Assembly (NCBI GenBank): GCA_023053545.1
Contig: JAKZAN010000005.1
Location: 11,284,001-11,348,000, forward strand
Source of the DNA: Lepidurus packardi
Lineage: Eukaryota > Arthropoda > Branchiopoda > Notostraca > Triopsidae
Reading direction: 5' to 3'
Length of the DNA: 64,000 bases
Part shown: one piece after another, positions 11,780 to 22,017 of the stretch
Position numbering within the stretch: position 1 is the stretch's first letter
Layout: every line of letters begins with the position of its first letter
The notes under the pieces: generated by a model
The model's database searches: none
What the model saw: only the letters and a program-made list of their open reading frames with translations
What the model was told of the DNA's origin: nothing
Program-made: the position numbers and the translations under genes

Positions 11780-12214
11780 CTTCGAATTACATGAATGTTT
11801 TACTTCTTCTTGGTTATAATTGTATTCCTGTTAGAATATCAACACTCAACGGATATCTTCTGACCATTGGGTTCTCCACGTCAAGTTTTATCCTTTTCCA
11901 GTGAGGTTCGAAGTCTTCTGACGATTGAAGAACGTTTCCCCATCCTCTTTAGCTTATTGATTTACTGAGAAGCATCCGGAGTTCTCCTGGAACCAAGAAA
12001 TCCCCGTATGTACTTAAACTTTGTCCCCTAGCAACTCTACATATCGAGAAGATGACCCTAAAGTAATTTTCCTATGAAGAGGACTGGCTAACTTTTGTCT
12101 TTTTTTCAGGCAGTTGAGAGAGCAGCTGCTGATGGTGCCGTTGTGTTCTATAAGACGCTTTCCTTAGTGTTGAATTAAATCCTCAAAAAAAGAGACTTGG
12201 ATGAATTAAAATTA
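11780..12214. other. Gene-free stretch upstream of P450 copy B
   Basis: The proximal part is the duplicated P450 promoter. At about 12110 a good plus-strand splice acceptor (tctttttttcag) precedes a short open frame (AVERAAADGAVVFYKT...) that stops near 12176. It could be an orphan last exon, but nothing upstream supports a gene. Confidence 0.4.
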
Positions 12215-14367
12215 CAGTGGAACTCGCTTAAGTTCATGGGCTCGGGACAGACCAGTAAGTATGACGTTAAGCGAGATAGGATGTTAGCCGAGGTGGGTGT
12301 TTTTCACAACCAGAAATACTGACGAGGAAAAAAAAACAATAATAGATATTCAGACGCGTGTATTAAGTATACAGTATCATTAATATAAATTTAATAAGTT
12401 TTCTTAACGTAGACAGAAGTTACAGTATTTTGCTTTAAAAGTTATTTCTTTAAGAAAAAGTCTGTTATTGATCTTTGTTTAGCCTTCTTTATGCTGTGAA
12501 CGTCCAGGTCAGCTCTCAAATCGTATAGTCTCTCATACGGGGTGAAACCGGTAACTTCAGCGTATCGACGAATAGTATGTATCGCCTCGATTACAGCCAT
12601 CAACGGTGGAGGTGGCAGAGGTTCATCGTCGTTTACGTCTTCATCGTCGTTCCCTGTGACCGACACGGCAATAGGCTCGAATTCTTCGCTCTCTGTTGGG
12701 AGCTTTTCGTCAATAGCGACAAAGAGATTGAACTCGGTCATGTCCATGTATTCCAAAGTGTTGACTTCCGAGGCATTCGGCAAGACGTTGGCGATGCCAG
12801 CTTCTTCATTCTGCAAGTCCTTCGTTATTCCAGAATGACGGAAACAGTTAGCAATGGTTGTCGCACTAGTTTTGCGCCAAGCTTCCCGTACCATGTGAAG
12901 AGCTTCTAGAAGCGATATTTTTCGAGCCAGCTCCGCAGCTCGTGTGCCAGTTTCATTATCCATGATCGAAACCAGCTGTCGCAGAATAAGTGATCTATAC
13001 TGTCGCTTGAAGCAAGCAATGACGCCTTGGTCCATAGGTTGAATTACGGATGTTGTGTTAGGTGGCAAGAAAAGAAGCTTCACATTTGTGAGGCGAAGAT
13101 TGTTCGTGTGTCCCGTACAGTTATCGCACAGCAAAAGTATTTTGCGCTTCTCGAGTCTCATTTTGCGGTCAACCTTACCGAGCCATTCTTCCCATAAAAC
13201 CGAAGTCATCCACGCATTGCTGTTTGCTTCATATAAAACGGGCAGGTGTTTTATACCTTTGAAACATCGCGGCTTTTTGCTTTTCCCTATTATGAGCGGC
13301 TCCAGTTTATCGGATCCGTCCATATTTGCAGCCAGCAGTAAAGTTATACGCTCTTTGGATATTTTAGCTCCCGAAACTTTTAATCCCTTAAAAGTTAGTG
13401 TTCCATCCGGAATCGCCTTCCAGTAGAGACCAGTTTCATCAGCGTTGTAAATATCGCGTGGTTTATAATCTTTGATCAGGTCGGGCAGAACATCTTTTAC
13501 CCATCTTTCTGCAACCACGTCGTCGGCATCTTGCTTTTCTCCATGCTGTTTCTTGAATACGATGTTGTTCCTTTTCTTCCACCGATCGAGCCATCCAGTT
13601 GTTGCGACAAAGTCATCTACACCAAGATCTTTTGCGAGTTGTTCGGCTTTTTCCTTTAAAAGCGGTCCGTTAATAGGTAGCTGCCTGCTTCGAGCCTGGC
13701 TGAACCATCGCAGCAAAGATTCTTCTACATCTTCCGATTTTCCAGTTCTTTTGCGCTTCCGGTTTGGATTGGAGTTATTCCGCCAGTCTTCCAAAATGTT
13801 TTCCTTGTTCTTGCGTATTTTTGAAATCACTCCTTGATCAACACCAAACCTTTTCGCAATTGACACTTGGGTATCGTTTTTATCCAAAAGGGATATAACT
13901 TCTACACGTTGCGCTAATGTTAAAGTTTTACACTTCTGCTTAGACATTTTACTGTCTCCCTTACTAGAGAACTACTGTTAAGAATATCGAAAAAGACAGA
14001 ACTGTTGTAACAGGTGAAAGTTTGTAAGAGGTGAAAGGTTAGCCTTGTTATGAAATACATTTTTTTAATGAGCTTCCGAAAGCGCTTCCTGGAATAGGTC
14101 ATTTCATCGTCCCACTTTTTAGGATGTTTTCTTAGGATTTCTGTTGCGCATGACGGTCGGATGTTAACCGAACGTACTTATCATTGTAAGATACCCGATG
14201 GGGAATGACAACAGTATGAAGAAAACCCAAGTTATGACGTTAAGAGAGTCGATGTAAAACGAGTCTATTTCCATTGAATTTCAATGGGAATGAAATGGGA
14301 CTTGACTGAAGATTGACATTAAGCGAGTTATGACGCTAAGCGAGTGGAAGTTACGTGGACTCCACTG
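12215..14367 (-). mobile_element. Tigger/pogo-type DNA transposon, apparently complete
   Basis: The 2153-bp element begins CAGTGGAACTCGC and ends in the inverted sequence tccactg (CAGTGGAGTCC on the other strand), with a TA on each side (12213-12214 and 14368-14369) as the target duplication. It carries one long transposase ORF. Sub-terminal repeats of the gttaagcgag / ctaagcgag type occur at both ends. The insertion lies 18 bp inside what was intron 1 of a broken copy of the papain-like gene. Confidence 0.9.
12442..13947 (-). CDS. Tigger-family transposase
   Basis: An uninterrupted 501-residue ORF. Residues 5-60 form the N-terminal psq/CENP-B helix-turn-helix (LTLAQRVEVISLLD, SIAKRFGVDQGVISKI). 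Residues 70-130 form the second CENP-B-type DNA-binding domain (WLDRWKKRNNI). The DDE catalytic core has D170 in NADETG, D275 in LLCDNCTGH and D306 in QPMDQGV. The last two are separated by 30 residues, as usual for pogo/Tigger. A C-terminal acidic tail ends in a PIP-box-like KQRSITDFFLKK, a PCNA-binding motif known from pogo-family transposases. All catalytic residues are present, so the copy may be young or active. A domesticated host gene is less likely because the termini and TA duplication are intact. Confidence 0.95.
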   Translation of the reverse strand: MSKQKCKTLTLAQRVEVISLLDKNDTQVSIAKRFGVDQGVISKIRKNKENILEDWRNNSNPNRKRKRTGKSEDVEESLLRWFSQARSRQLPINGPLLKEKAEQLAKDLGVDDFVATTGWLDRWKKRNNIVFKKQHGEKQDADDVVAERWVKDVLPDLIKDYKPRDIYNADETGLYWKAIPDGTLTFKGLKVSGAKISKERITLLLAANMDGSDKLEPLIIGKSKKPRCFKGIKHLPVLYEANSNAWMTSVLWEEWLGKVDRKMRLEKRKILLLCDNCTGHTNNLRLTNVKLLFLPPNTTSVIQPMDQGVIACFKRQYRSLILRQLVSIMDNETGTRAAELARKISLLEALHMVREAWRKTSATTIANCFRHSGITKDLQNEEAGIANVLPNASEVNTLEYMDMTEFNLFVAIDEKLPTESEEFEPIAVSVTGNDDEDVNDDEPLPPPPLMAVIEAIHTIRRYAEVTGFTPYERLYDLRADLDVHSIKKAKQRSITDFFLKK

Positions 14368-14387
14368 TAATAATAATGAATAATTAC

Positions 14388-14479
14388 CTCGTTCGCAGTA
14401 GGCAGCCCCAAGACGGCTGTAGAGGCAGCAATCAACAACAGGAAATGTACCAGGCCAGGTACTCGTGAAAGGCAGCCAT
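14388..14479 (-). pseudogene. Broken exon 1 of a papain-like gene duplicate
   Basis: It is nearly identical to exon 1 of the 16301-18054 gene (ATGGCTGCCTTTCACG..., ending in GCGAACGAG and a GTAATTAT donor) but lacks four bases after TTTCACG. The signal peptide is therefore frameshifted into a stop. No downstream exons follow; the Tigger element interrupts the intron. Confidence 0.85.
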
Positions 14480-14559
14480 TTTGGAGAAGTTCGTTCTCAC
14501 TTAATGAAAAAGTAAACGAACTGAATAATAGTCTTATTGTAGAGCTAAAAAACAAAGTT

Positions 14560-14935
14560 TGAATTGTCAATAGTCACTACTCATTTGAGACTGATACAAT
14601 TCCAGAGAGACAGAGGCAATTTTTATACCTTACATCAGGAGGAAGAATTTCTCTAGTATGTCTGTACGACTGTCAATCATTCACTTTTTATGGAAATCGA
14701 GCTCTGAGGAGCCATGAGAATGATATGGTAAACAGTTCTTCAAAATTTTGACGTAGTGGTCCCCTTCCGCCTCGTATATTTTCCAAATGCTGGAACACTT
14801 GCTGTTTTCGTTGTCGATATTATGGAAATTATACAGGGATATGAAGAGCGCCGTATAGAGGGGGGATTTTCATCAGGACCTCGTTCATCTCCTGCATATG
14901 TGGGAGGACAGTAGGGTGGGTGGGTTGTTTGTCTC
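14560..14935 (-). repeat. Duplicated promoter region of the papain-like gene, copy 2
   Basis: It aligns base for base over long runs with 18130-18490: a TATA-like ttttatacc block, a ctagtatg...ctgtacg block and gagaatgatatggtaaa. It lies directly upstream of the broken exon 1 at 14388-14479, so promoter and exon were copied together. Confidence 0.75.
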
Positions 14936-15109
14936 ATGTCGGACGTTTCAATGGTTCGTCAAGCATTCATTGGTCTATACCAAAACAAACTCTTCTGTAT
15001 TTTCTTGTACAGGTGTTTATGAAGAAGGAATGGTCAAAAGGTCATTAGTCAACTAGAGATTTAAAGAATAGCTCTTTAAAGAATAGCTATTACGTCCGGA
15101 TTGTGTCAA

Positions 15110-15310
15110 TTTAAAGTCACTTAGAGGTGGTCTGTACAAAAGTTGCCCCTTTCGTAGCTGTCAGGTTTATACAGTAATGTACCCTAAATAACATGGAGGT
15201 ATTTCCCTAGTATTCCCCTACGATTGTCACTCATTTACTTGTTATGGAAATGAATCGCTGAAAGCCGTGATCATGATATGGTAAAATGCTCTTCCCACTA
15301 TGAATAAGAG
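15110..15310 (-). repeat. Duplicated promoter region of the papain-like gene, copy 3
   Basis: Shares the blocks tttatac, ccctagtatt, gttatggaaat, and gatcatgatatggtaaa with 18200-18310 and 14620-14735. No exon 1 copy is visible beside it. It is more diverged than copy 2. Confidence 0.6.
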
Positions 15311-16300
15311 TTTACAAAGCAAATGTTTTCCTTGTACGTGGACTATATTGTAAAAAAAATATGCTTTGAAAATGGTCAAATTCAGAGCTTTTCCTACGAA
15401 ACGTTGCGTAAACGGTGGAAATTTTACCATTTTTAAATTTCCATGTTCTATTTCCAATATTTGTCACGCGAGCAAATGACTTACATAAAGCAATTGAAAA
15501 ATTATACGTATTTTCTTTTAGTTTTCTTTTTTTCTTTTAGGTGTCTCCTACCCCTCTTGCCTGGACTTGTCCGCTTTCCCATAAATTTCCTTTTCGTAGT
15601 CCAGCCTACACCGTTGCGTTTGGCAGTCCGAATAGTTTCTATAAAACGTTATATAAAAAAAGTGTCGTTGTTTTGAACGTGGAGCACCTTGACAAGGTGA
15701 GAATGGAATCTTGTGTTGTGGACGTTGTCTGGAATTGCTCAGAAAAGTGACTTTTTCATGTGTGATCTTGCATTTGTATCTAAACTATAATACGGAATTC
15801 AGGGCTTGTAACAGAGCTTAGCTATTATTCATCTATTTTTTCTAATGTCTTTCGGACAACGGATTACTACGTACTCAAAAAAACTTCACTTGAATTTCAG
15901 TCGTTTGGTTATTTTTTTTTTCTTTTGTGTGGGGGGATTTTGGAAGTGAGAGTCAAAAGGACACGATTAATAAATTTTTCTTGGATCTGAAATTAGAATA
16001 TAGGTCTTCATGATGGCTTCACCAAGATTAGGTTCAAATGGAACTGCTTTTCTAGAAAATGTATATCTCATTATGTAAGGAATTGGCCCGCGTAACTATA
16101 AATTTTGGTGTGAATGCATTTTATTACATTTCAGTGGTCCTGACACAGTAATTCCCCACACAGTGATTCTTCACATTAAATTATAAATATGTGTAGCACT
16201 AAATATAAAATAAAAGATAAACTGTTTCCTTAAAGGAAAAAAGGCACGGCAATCATGTTGTGCTTTCCCAGGTTTCGCGCAAAATAACTGATTTAGTTTT
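15311..16300. other. Gene-free stretch
   Basis: Short ORFs at 15443-15750 lack homology features and overlap AT-rich tracts. There is no RNA gene or clear repeat. The 3' part is probably the terminator region of the minus-strand papain-like gene. Confidence 0.5.
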
Positions 16301-18054
16301 TTATCCCAAGACTCGAATGGGATTAAGAGCAATGTTGCAGGCATTGACTCCGCGCTTGAGGTAGAAGTATCCTCCCATGCCCCAAGAAACTCCCAGCCAA
16401 TCATTGCGAAGAATCCACACCTTGACTCCGTCGATGGTACCAAAACCGACCACCACAATGGGGTAGGCGCCCCCGTCAGTAGCCTGTAGCAAAATTAACG
16501 TTCAAAAAGAAACGTAACGTTTTGAGAATATACTCCAGATCGGATTGTCTTAAAGTTTTGGAAACCTATTATTTGTTTGTTTTTTTACCGTGAACGGATC
16601 CGTAGTATAGCTGTAACCGGCAACCGACTTTGGACAAACGGTATCACTGTCAAAAAACCCAGCACTGTATGAAAAAGAGAATAGGTTACCATTAGAAGGG
16701 TCCTTCCTCTGAAACAATCAAACCACAAGGTGTTACGACGTTGAGCCAGTGTGTACTTACTCGTAATGCTCCGCTTTGTCAAGTTTTGTTATATCGAAGT
16801 ACAGTGTAGCTAGGATGGGTCCTGTTTTGCGGATTACTCTAGCCATATGTGCCTCGTCGAATGGCTTTAAATTCCGGTAGCCTTCCTTCAACTTGTACGC
16901 AACGTTTACTTTGTTTGCCTGACAAGTGTCGATGTGATTTTCACGATCCACACGAGCTTGAATATCGGAAATCCGTTGCCCATCACTGGGTGCCTGCAAG
17001 CGAGTAACCAACATTGTTAAAAAAAAGTATCCATTTTACATCAACTTAGAACCCGCCCCTTGAAATATTTAACAATTTCTCATATGACTCTTAGCTGCGA
17101 TTCGTTCATGGACTCGCTTTATTTTAATTTAGTTTTTAGTTCACTAAGGTTTGCTAAACGAAATGTTCCAAGTACCAAGCGGTATTATGATCGTTGAGGT
17201 AAAGAGTTTGAAAAGAAAAATTACCACTGCATTGTAAGAATCATTCAAGGCGATACCAGCGTAGAGGAGGTAGTCTAAAGCGTCTGTTACTTTCTTGGCA
17301 TTAGGCTTCTGACATGACGTTTCGTGGTCGGGTAACGCGCATTCCAGGACCTGCTCAACACTAAAATCACCCAAAATGACAAGGTTTACAGGATGGCTTC
17401 GTAGTTTGTTCTGTGGTTAGTATAGTAGCTAGCAAGGTTTTTACCTAAAATCACGAAGAACCTTGTTTGGGCTTGACATGCAGTCCAGGTACTCCGCTAT
17501 AACAACGGCGGGAAACGCCCAAAATGTTATGAGGCATAGTTCAGTATTCAATAGGAATTCAGTAGCTATGGGAGGCATGCATTTTTTGTAGCGATAATCC
17601 ACCTAAAATCTTTTTTCTTTTAAGACCAAAACACCGACACGCGAAATAAAATGGCGACAAAAATGGAACTTACCGTCAAACGTCCTCTGCCGGCTTTCGG
17701 TTCACCGTTAACTTCATCTTCGCTTTCCTGTTAATCGTAAACCTTTTAGATATCATCTTTGTCAAATTACAATGAAATAAATAGCCGTACAAGTTAAAAA
17801 GAAAAAGTTATAACTAATTTAGAAAAAGAATACGTACATTAATTGTAAAATTAAAGGAAGCTTAAGCGTACACCTCGAGTGCATAATAGAAAGGTGTGAA
17901 CTACAATGTGCCATGAAAACAGTAGTCAAAGTTTTTAAGAAATGAAAGGCATAATTACCTCGTTCGCAGTAGGCAGCGCCAAGACGGCTGTAGAGGCAGC
18001 AATCAACAACAGGAAATGTACCAGGCCAGGTACTCGTACGTGAAAGGCAGCCAT
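16301..18054 (-). CDS. Secreted papain-like (C1A) pseudoprotease
   Basis: Seven short exons. Exon 1 is a signal peptide (MAAFHVRVPGLVHFLLLIAA). Exon 2 is a short acidic spacer (SEDEVNGEPKAGRGRLT), so there is no usual inhibitory prodomain. The mature fold then follows: VDYRYKKC, the C1A helix as LCLITFWAFPAVV, DFSVEQVLEC, KEGYRNLKPFDE, GPILATLYFD, AGFFDSDTVCPK, YPIVVVGFG and WILRNDWLGVSWGMGGYFYLKRG, with the stop at 16301. In active papains the residue before WAF is the catalytic Cys; here it is Phe. The catalytic His before the VVGFG strand is Tyr, while the Asn (RNDW) is kept. So the fold is retained and two of three catalytic residues are lost. A non-enzymatic role such as binding or decoy is inferred. 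Confidence 0.8.
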
Positions 18055-18198
18055 TTAGGAATGTTCGTTCTTAACTTAACGAAAAGTGAAAAGAACAGAA
18101 TAACAGTCTATTACAGAGCTTAAAGCAAAGTTAGGATTGTCAACTGGATTGGTCAGTTCTCATTTGAGTCTGATACTTTTCCAAAAAGACCAAAGCAG

Positions 18199-18205
18199 TT
18201 TTATA
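18199..18205 (-). promoter_or_regulatory. TATA box of the papain-like gene
   Basis: TATAAAA on the minus strand, about 145 bp upstream of the ATG at 18054. It lies in the block duplicated at 14560-14935 and 15110-15310, where the TATA-like core is also kept. Confidence 0.5.
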
Positions 18206-19092
18206 CCCTAAACCAGGAGGGGAAATTCCCCTAGTATGGCTGTACGCCTAGTAATAATTCACCTGTTATGGAAATTAAGCTCTGAAAGCCATGAGAATGA
18301 TATGGTAAATAGCTCTTCACACTTTGTTTTTCACGCAGGGGTCCTTGTTCCCCTCGTATTATTTTCCAAACGTTGGAACACTTGTTGTTGTTCCCGTTTG
18401 CACTTTTAAGGATTTGTACAGGGATATGAAACGGAGGGAGCCAGCTGCATAGAGGGGAGAATTTGATCATTTCCTCTCCTGGGTGTGTCATAACAGGCAT
18501 AATTCAAATACAGTTTTGTCAAGCGCTCATTGGTCCACGTTTTCGGTCTCGTGGACGTTGGAAATCCAAGCCTTTCCAATCGTCAGTTTTCGATTATTGT
18601 ATTGAACGAATGGAGTTACTTGTTTTTCTTCAGCGTATTCATTCAGAGTTCAAGTGTTCTGTCGGGTTTGAGTTTTAAATTGATGCAGCATTTTGAAATG
18701 GATCCTGAGACGTACTCCCTTTTCCTATGGGGAACTGTACCAATTTAGGAATTGGGGAAACGTCTCTTTAGTTAACAAAAGCCTAATTAAGTAGTCATGG
18801 TGCGTGATAATAACAAAATTCATTTTTAACAAACATTGTATTTTTGTAATGAATTTGGCTTTCTCTCACTGGAAAAGAGTCCCTTTAATTAAGGAATTGT
18901 TCATTTTTGAAATTATTTAAAATTCATTGTTGGATGCTTTAAACAGTGAGAATAACTAAACGTGTTGGTGGGTTTATATTGTCAAAAGGATGCAGCGTTG
19001 GGAGATTTTGAGAAGAGAAACGTAGCGATTTCACAGCAAAAGCGGACAAAACTTTGGAGAAAAATATCTGTAGCATTTGGAGAGAGGAAATA
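18206..19092. other. Gene-free stretch
   Basis: The first ~300 bp are the duplicated upstream region of the papain-like gene. From 18500 on I see no exon. A 72-codon plus-strand ORF pair (18463-18748) has no recognisable features. Confidence 0.5.
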
Positions 19093-20545
19093 TTAAGTGG
19101 AACAGATGAGGATATCTGTTCTATCAGTCAAGATGCCAGTAGTACCGGGGGAAATTAGGCAGGTTTCGTTCATTTCTATAAACGCAAAATTCCGGCAAGG
19201 AGGTGAGGCAACTTGGTTACAGGCACTGAAGCATTGAGCCAACGAGGTCGCGTTTGGGTTACGGTACAGATCTGTTTGAAATTCAAGTCCGCCTTTGCAT
19301 TGACAGACTGTTTTTCTGTCACCTTTTTTTAAAAAAGAAAAATACAAATTAACAGAACGTGAATTAACGGGTTAATCAGCTAGGAGCATACGAAATTTCA
19401 TAGCAGTTATTGACTGAGCAAGAAAAATTCTAAAGAAATACAAAAATGATGCAAAACTTAAAAATATAAATAAACAGAAGATGATATACTGAGTTGAACC
19501 GCCAGGAGTACACGAAGTGTTAGAGCAGTTATTGATTACGCAATGCAGTTATTTTGAAAGTAAGCATACAAATTTTGATAGTTTGACAAAAAGTGCCTAA
19601 GAAATCCCCCACAAATTAGCTGAATGTACACAGAGAGGAGGATTGCAACATTTCAGTAAAGGTAGTTACAAGGATAACTTACCGAGAGGAATTTCTGGTG
19701 AAGATTCGAAAATGAGCTGTTGAGGGTAGCAGGAAAGGTTAGAATAGCTAGTACCGTTGATGACAGTGATCGAAGTATTGGCCGCAGTCGGTTTCTAAAG
19801 GTAGCGTAAGATTAATTGAGTAAATACAATAATTTTACATACCATTACTTAAAATAGAGAAGCTAATACCTGGCAGTAGCAAGTAAAGGCAGAATTACTG
19901 TTTGTTAAATTAAGATGAGACGCTTGGGTAGCAAGGTAGCAGAATCCTGGAAAGTAGGAAAAGGCGAGGCAACCCGGGTTCGTAGCACAAGCATCAAAAC
20001 AGGCATCCGCGCTTGTAGAGTTGAGTGATGTTGTACTAACAGTTTTATTGCATGTACAGTTGGCTAAACTTGGACAGCTGCTGGAACCTTCAAGCGATCC
20101 GAGTATTATTCCATGACTTTGAAATTCAGAAGAGATTCCACGTACCGTTTCTCAAATAATTTGTAAACGTGGTCGTACAAGCTGATAACGGGTTCGGAAT
20201 CGTCGTTGTCTGCGGAAGCATCGTGGAGGTCGCCGAAACTGTTGAAGGAAGGTACGAAACTCTTTGGCAGATTTGATCAGATTGCTGCGGAACCAAAGCC
20301 GAACTATCGACATAGAGTAAACACTGCTTCCCTGATGGTTTGTACCAAAAGACGGTGCCCTTTAATGGAGATTTGGAACATAAATCCGCGCAAAGAAATT
20401 CCGAAGAAATTCCCTGAAAAACTGTTAGCGGAGAAGGTTTCGTTGTGGTAGTAACTTGATTCAAAAAGTTACAGAAAAATTTCTCCTCCGCTTTGGCGGC
20501 CAGTACCAGTACTTTGAAAATGATAAGAAACCCAAGGATTTCCAT
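19093..20545 (-). CDS. Secreted multi-module PAN/Apple-like protein (array member 1)
   Basis: Four exons. Exon 1 (20545 to about 20148): signal peptide MEILGFLIIFKVLVLAAKA, then PAN module 1 (QGISSEFLCADLC, CLLYVDSS, SDQICQRVSYLP) and a short Thr-rich linker. Exon 2 (about 20090-19870): PAN-like module 2 (CPSLANCTCNKT, DACFDACATNPGCLAFSY, FCYLATQ, FTCYCQ). Exon 3 (about 19800-19685): short linker with SYSNLSCYPQQL. Exon 4 (19329-19093): module 3 (CQCKGGLEFQ, SLAQCFSACNQVASPPCRNFAF, CLISPG), ending ICST. Introns between coding modules are phase 1 where checked, which favours module shuffling. Many NxT/S glycosylation sites fit a secreted glycoprotein. Likely an extracellular binding protein; ligand unknown. 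Same architecture as the 23919-25766 gene. Confidence 0.75.
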
Positions 20546-21169
20546 ATCTAGAGGGGGGAAAGGTTGTAGGGAAGTGGCAGTTGTGATGAGTTCGAGTTCT
20601 GACCTGAGACTGCAATACTACGAACGATTCTAGAAAGCATGGAAAGGTTGAAAATCACGAGCTCCGCTGTGTTGTGGGATAGGCGTTGCCATGGCTCTTG
20701 GCCTCTGTGTTATTCGTTGTTTTCGTCTTGGCGGTGATGGACGTTTAGGGCAGAGCTTAATGTAAGAGATTAATAAGCAGTTATAAAAAGCCGCTTTTAG
20801 GCTCATTCTAAATGGCAAACGTGCGCATTGGGTGGCTTTATGTGGTTCGGTACAGTCGACGCGGTATAGGATTAGCTACATTAAGAGTTATGGGTGTGAC
20901 ACCAGGAACTATCATAAAAAAGGTGTTAGCTGGCACAAAGGGTCAGATTAATGTTATACGTTTTTGTTAGTACAAAGAAGAGGCAAAAAGGTCGAAAGGT
21001 ATACGTGAGCTCAGAACGCCCACCCTCTATACACTGTAAGCCAAAGAGCTGTCCAGAAACGGGAAGTCCTGACAGCAATGTTCTCAGGCACGTTACTAGA
21101 TCTTTTGCCGTCGAAGGATGGTAAAAGGATATTATCGACAAGCTAGGCATCGAGGGGATTCATCGCTTG
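20546..21169. other. Gene-free stretch
   Basis: Upstream DNA of PAN array member 1. No exon with family features; short ORFs on both strands look random. Confidence 0.5.
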
Positions 21170-21720
21170 TCTACAAAGGCATGACCGGCACTTCCGCGGT
21201 CGCCTTGGCCCGGGCACCTTGCCTTGGTCGTCCTGGCCTGGGTCACGTAGATCACCTTGGCTACAAGGTCACCTTTGTTCTTCCTTGTCCATGTCCCTTT
21301 GGTCGCAAACTCCAATTTCCTCTCCCGGTCAGTATGTAAGGCCAGGAAAACCGCAGAGCTTGGTCAGTCATTTTCCTTTTGCTAAGATAGAGACATCTGA
21401 AGTGGACCAATGCCACTCGTGGCTCTTTGGCTCTGGTCAGAAGGGGACATCCCCGTCTCGCAATTACTCTCGGCCTGATCCGCGTTGGGGTAAGCGCGAC
21501 GTTCAACGCGGAAGTCGAGTAAGTCCTCTTGCGGCGTTTCGATACCCTCTCCACCCTCCTTCTCTCTTCCTTCTCCTATTCCTTTTCCCCTACGTCTGCC
21601 CTTGGACCTAGGGGGCGGTTTGTGGTACCGCAGCCTCCGGCGTTCTGTTCCAAAGCCGGAGGCTATGCGGTCCCCTGCGATTTGGCTGCGCCCTGGGGCC
21701 CGGTACCTTGCCCAAGCGTA
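21170..21720. other. GC-rich island with a strong hairpin
   Basis: This block is clearly GC-richer than the AT-rich DNA around it (runs such as tggcccgggcacc and ctggggcccggtacc). Overlapping ORFs on both strands (for example 21219-21611 plus and 21382-21816 minus) are low-complexity and resemble no family I know. At 21627-21671 there is a 15-bp interrupted inverted repeat: accgca plus gcctccggc against gccggaggc plus tgcggt, with a 13-base loop and a two-base bulge. It may be part of an unrecognised mobile element or a foreign insertion. Confidence 0.5.
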
Positions 21721-22017
21721 GAAGCGGTTCGTCACGACACTGGAGAAGCAAACTATTACATAGGAAGCCCTGGATATTACATAGTTGCAAACCTGGAAGG
21801 ATTCCTCGCAAATCACGTGACACTTGGAGTATAATGTATGTTTGCACTAATATTCTATAAATTACAGAGCAAATAGAACATGTTGCATGTACAGTATTCT
21901 ATAACATGTGTTCTACTAAGAACTTGTGCACTTTACAAGGACTCGAAAATTTCACCAGGTTATATGGAAACAAAACACGCTAAGACAAAGAAGTGGAATT
22001 GGAGTCGCTTGTTATAG

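Noticed and set aside
12110-12176. Plus-strand acceptor plus open frame AVERAAADGAVVFYKT
   Set aside because: No upstream exon or donor partner could be found.
12542-13837. Plus-strand ORFs over the Tigger transposase
   Set aside because: Antisense shadows of the 501-residue transposase.
21219-21816. Long ORFs on both strands in the GC-rich island
   Set aside because: They overlap in opposite directions, are low-complexity and match no family I know. GC-rich DNA simply has fewer stops.
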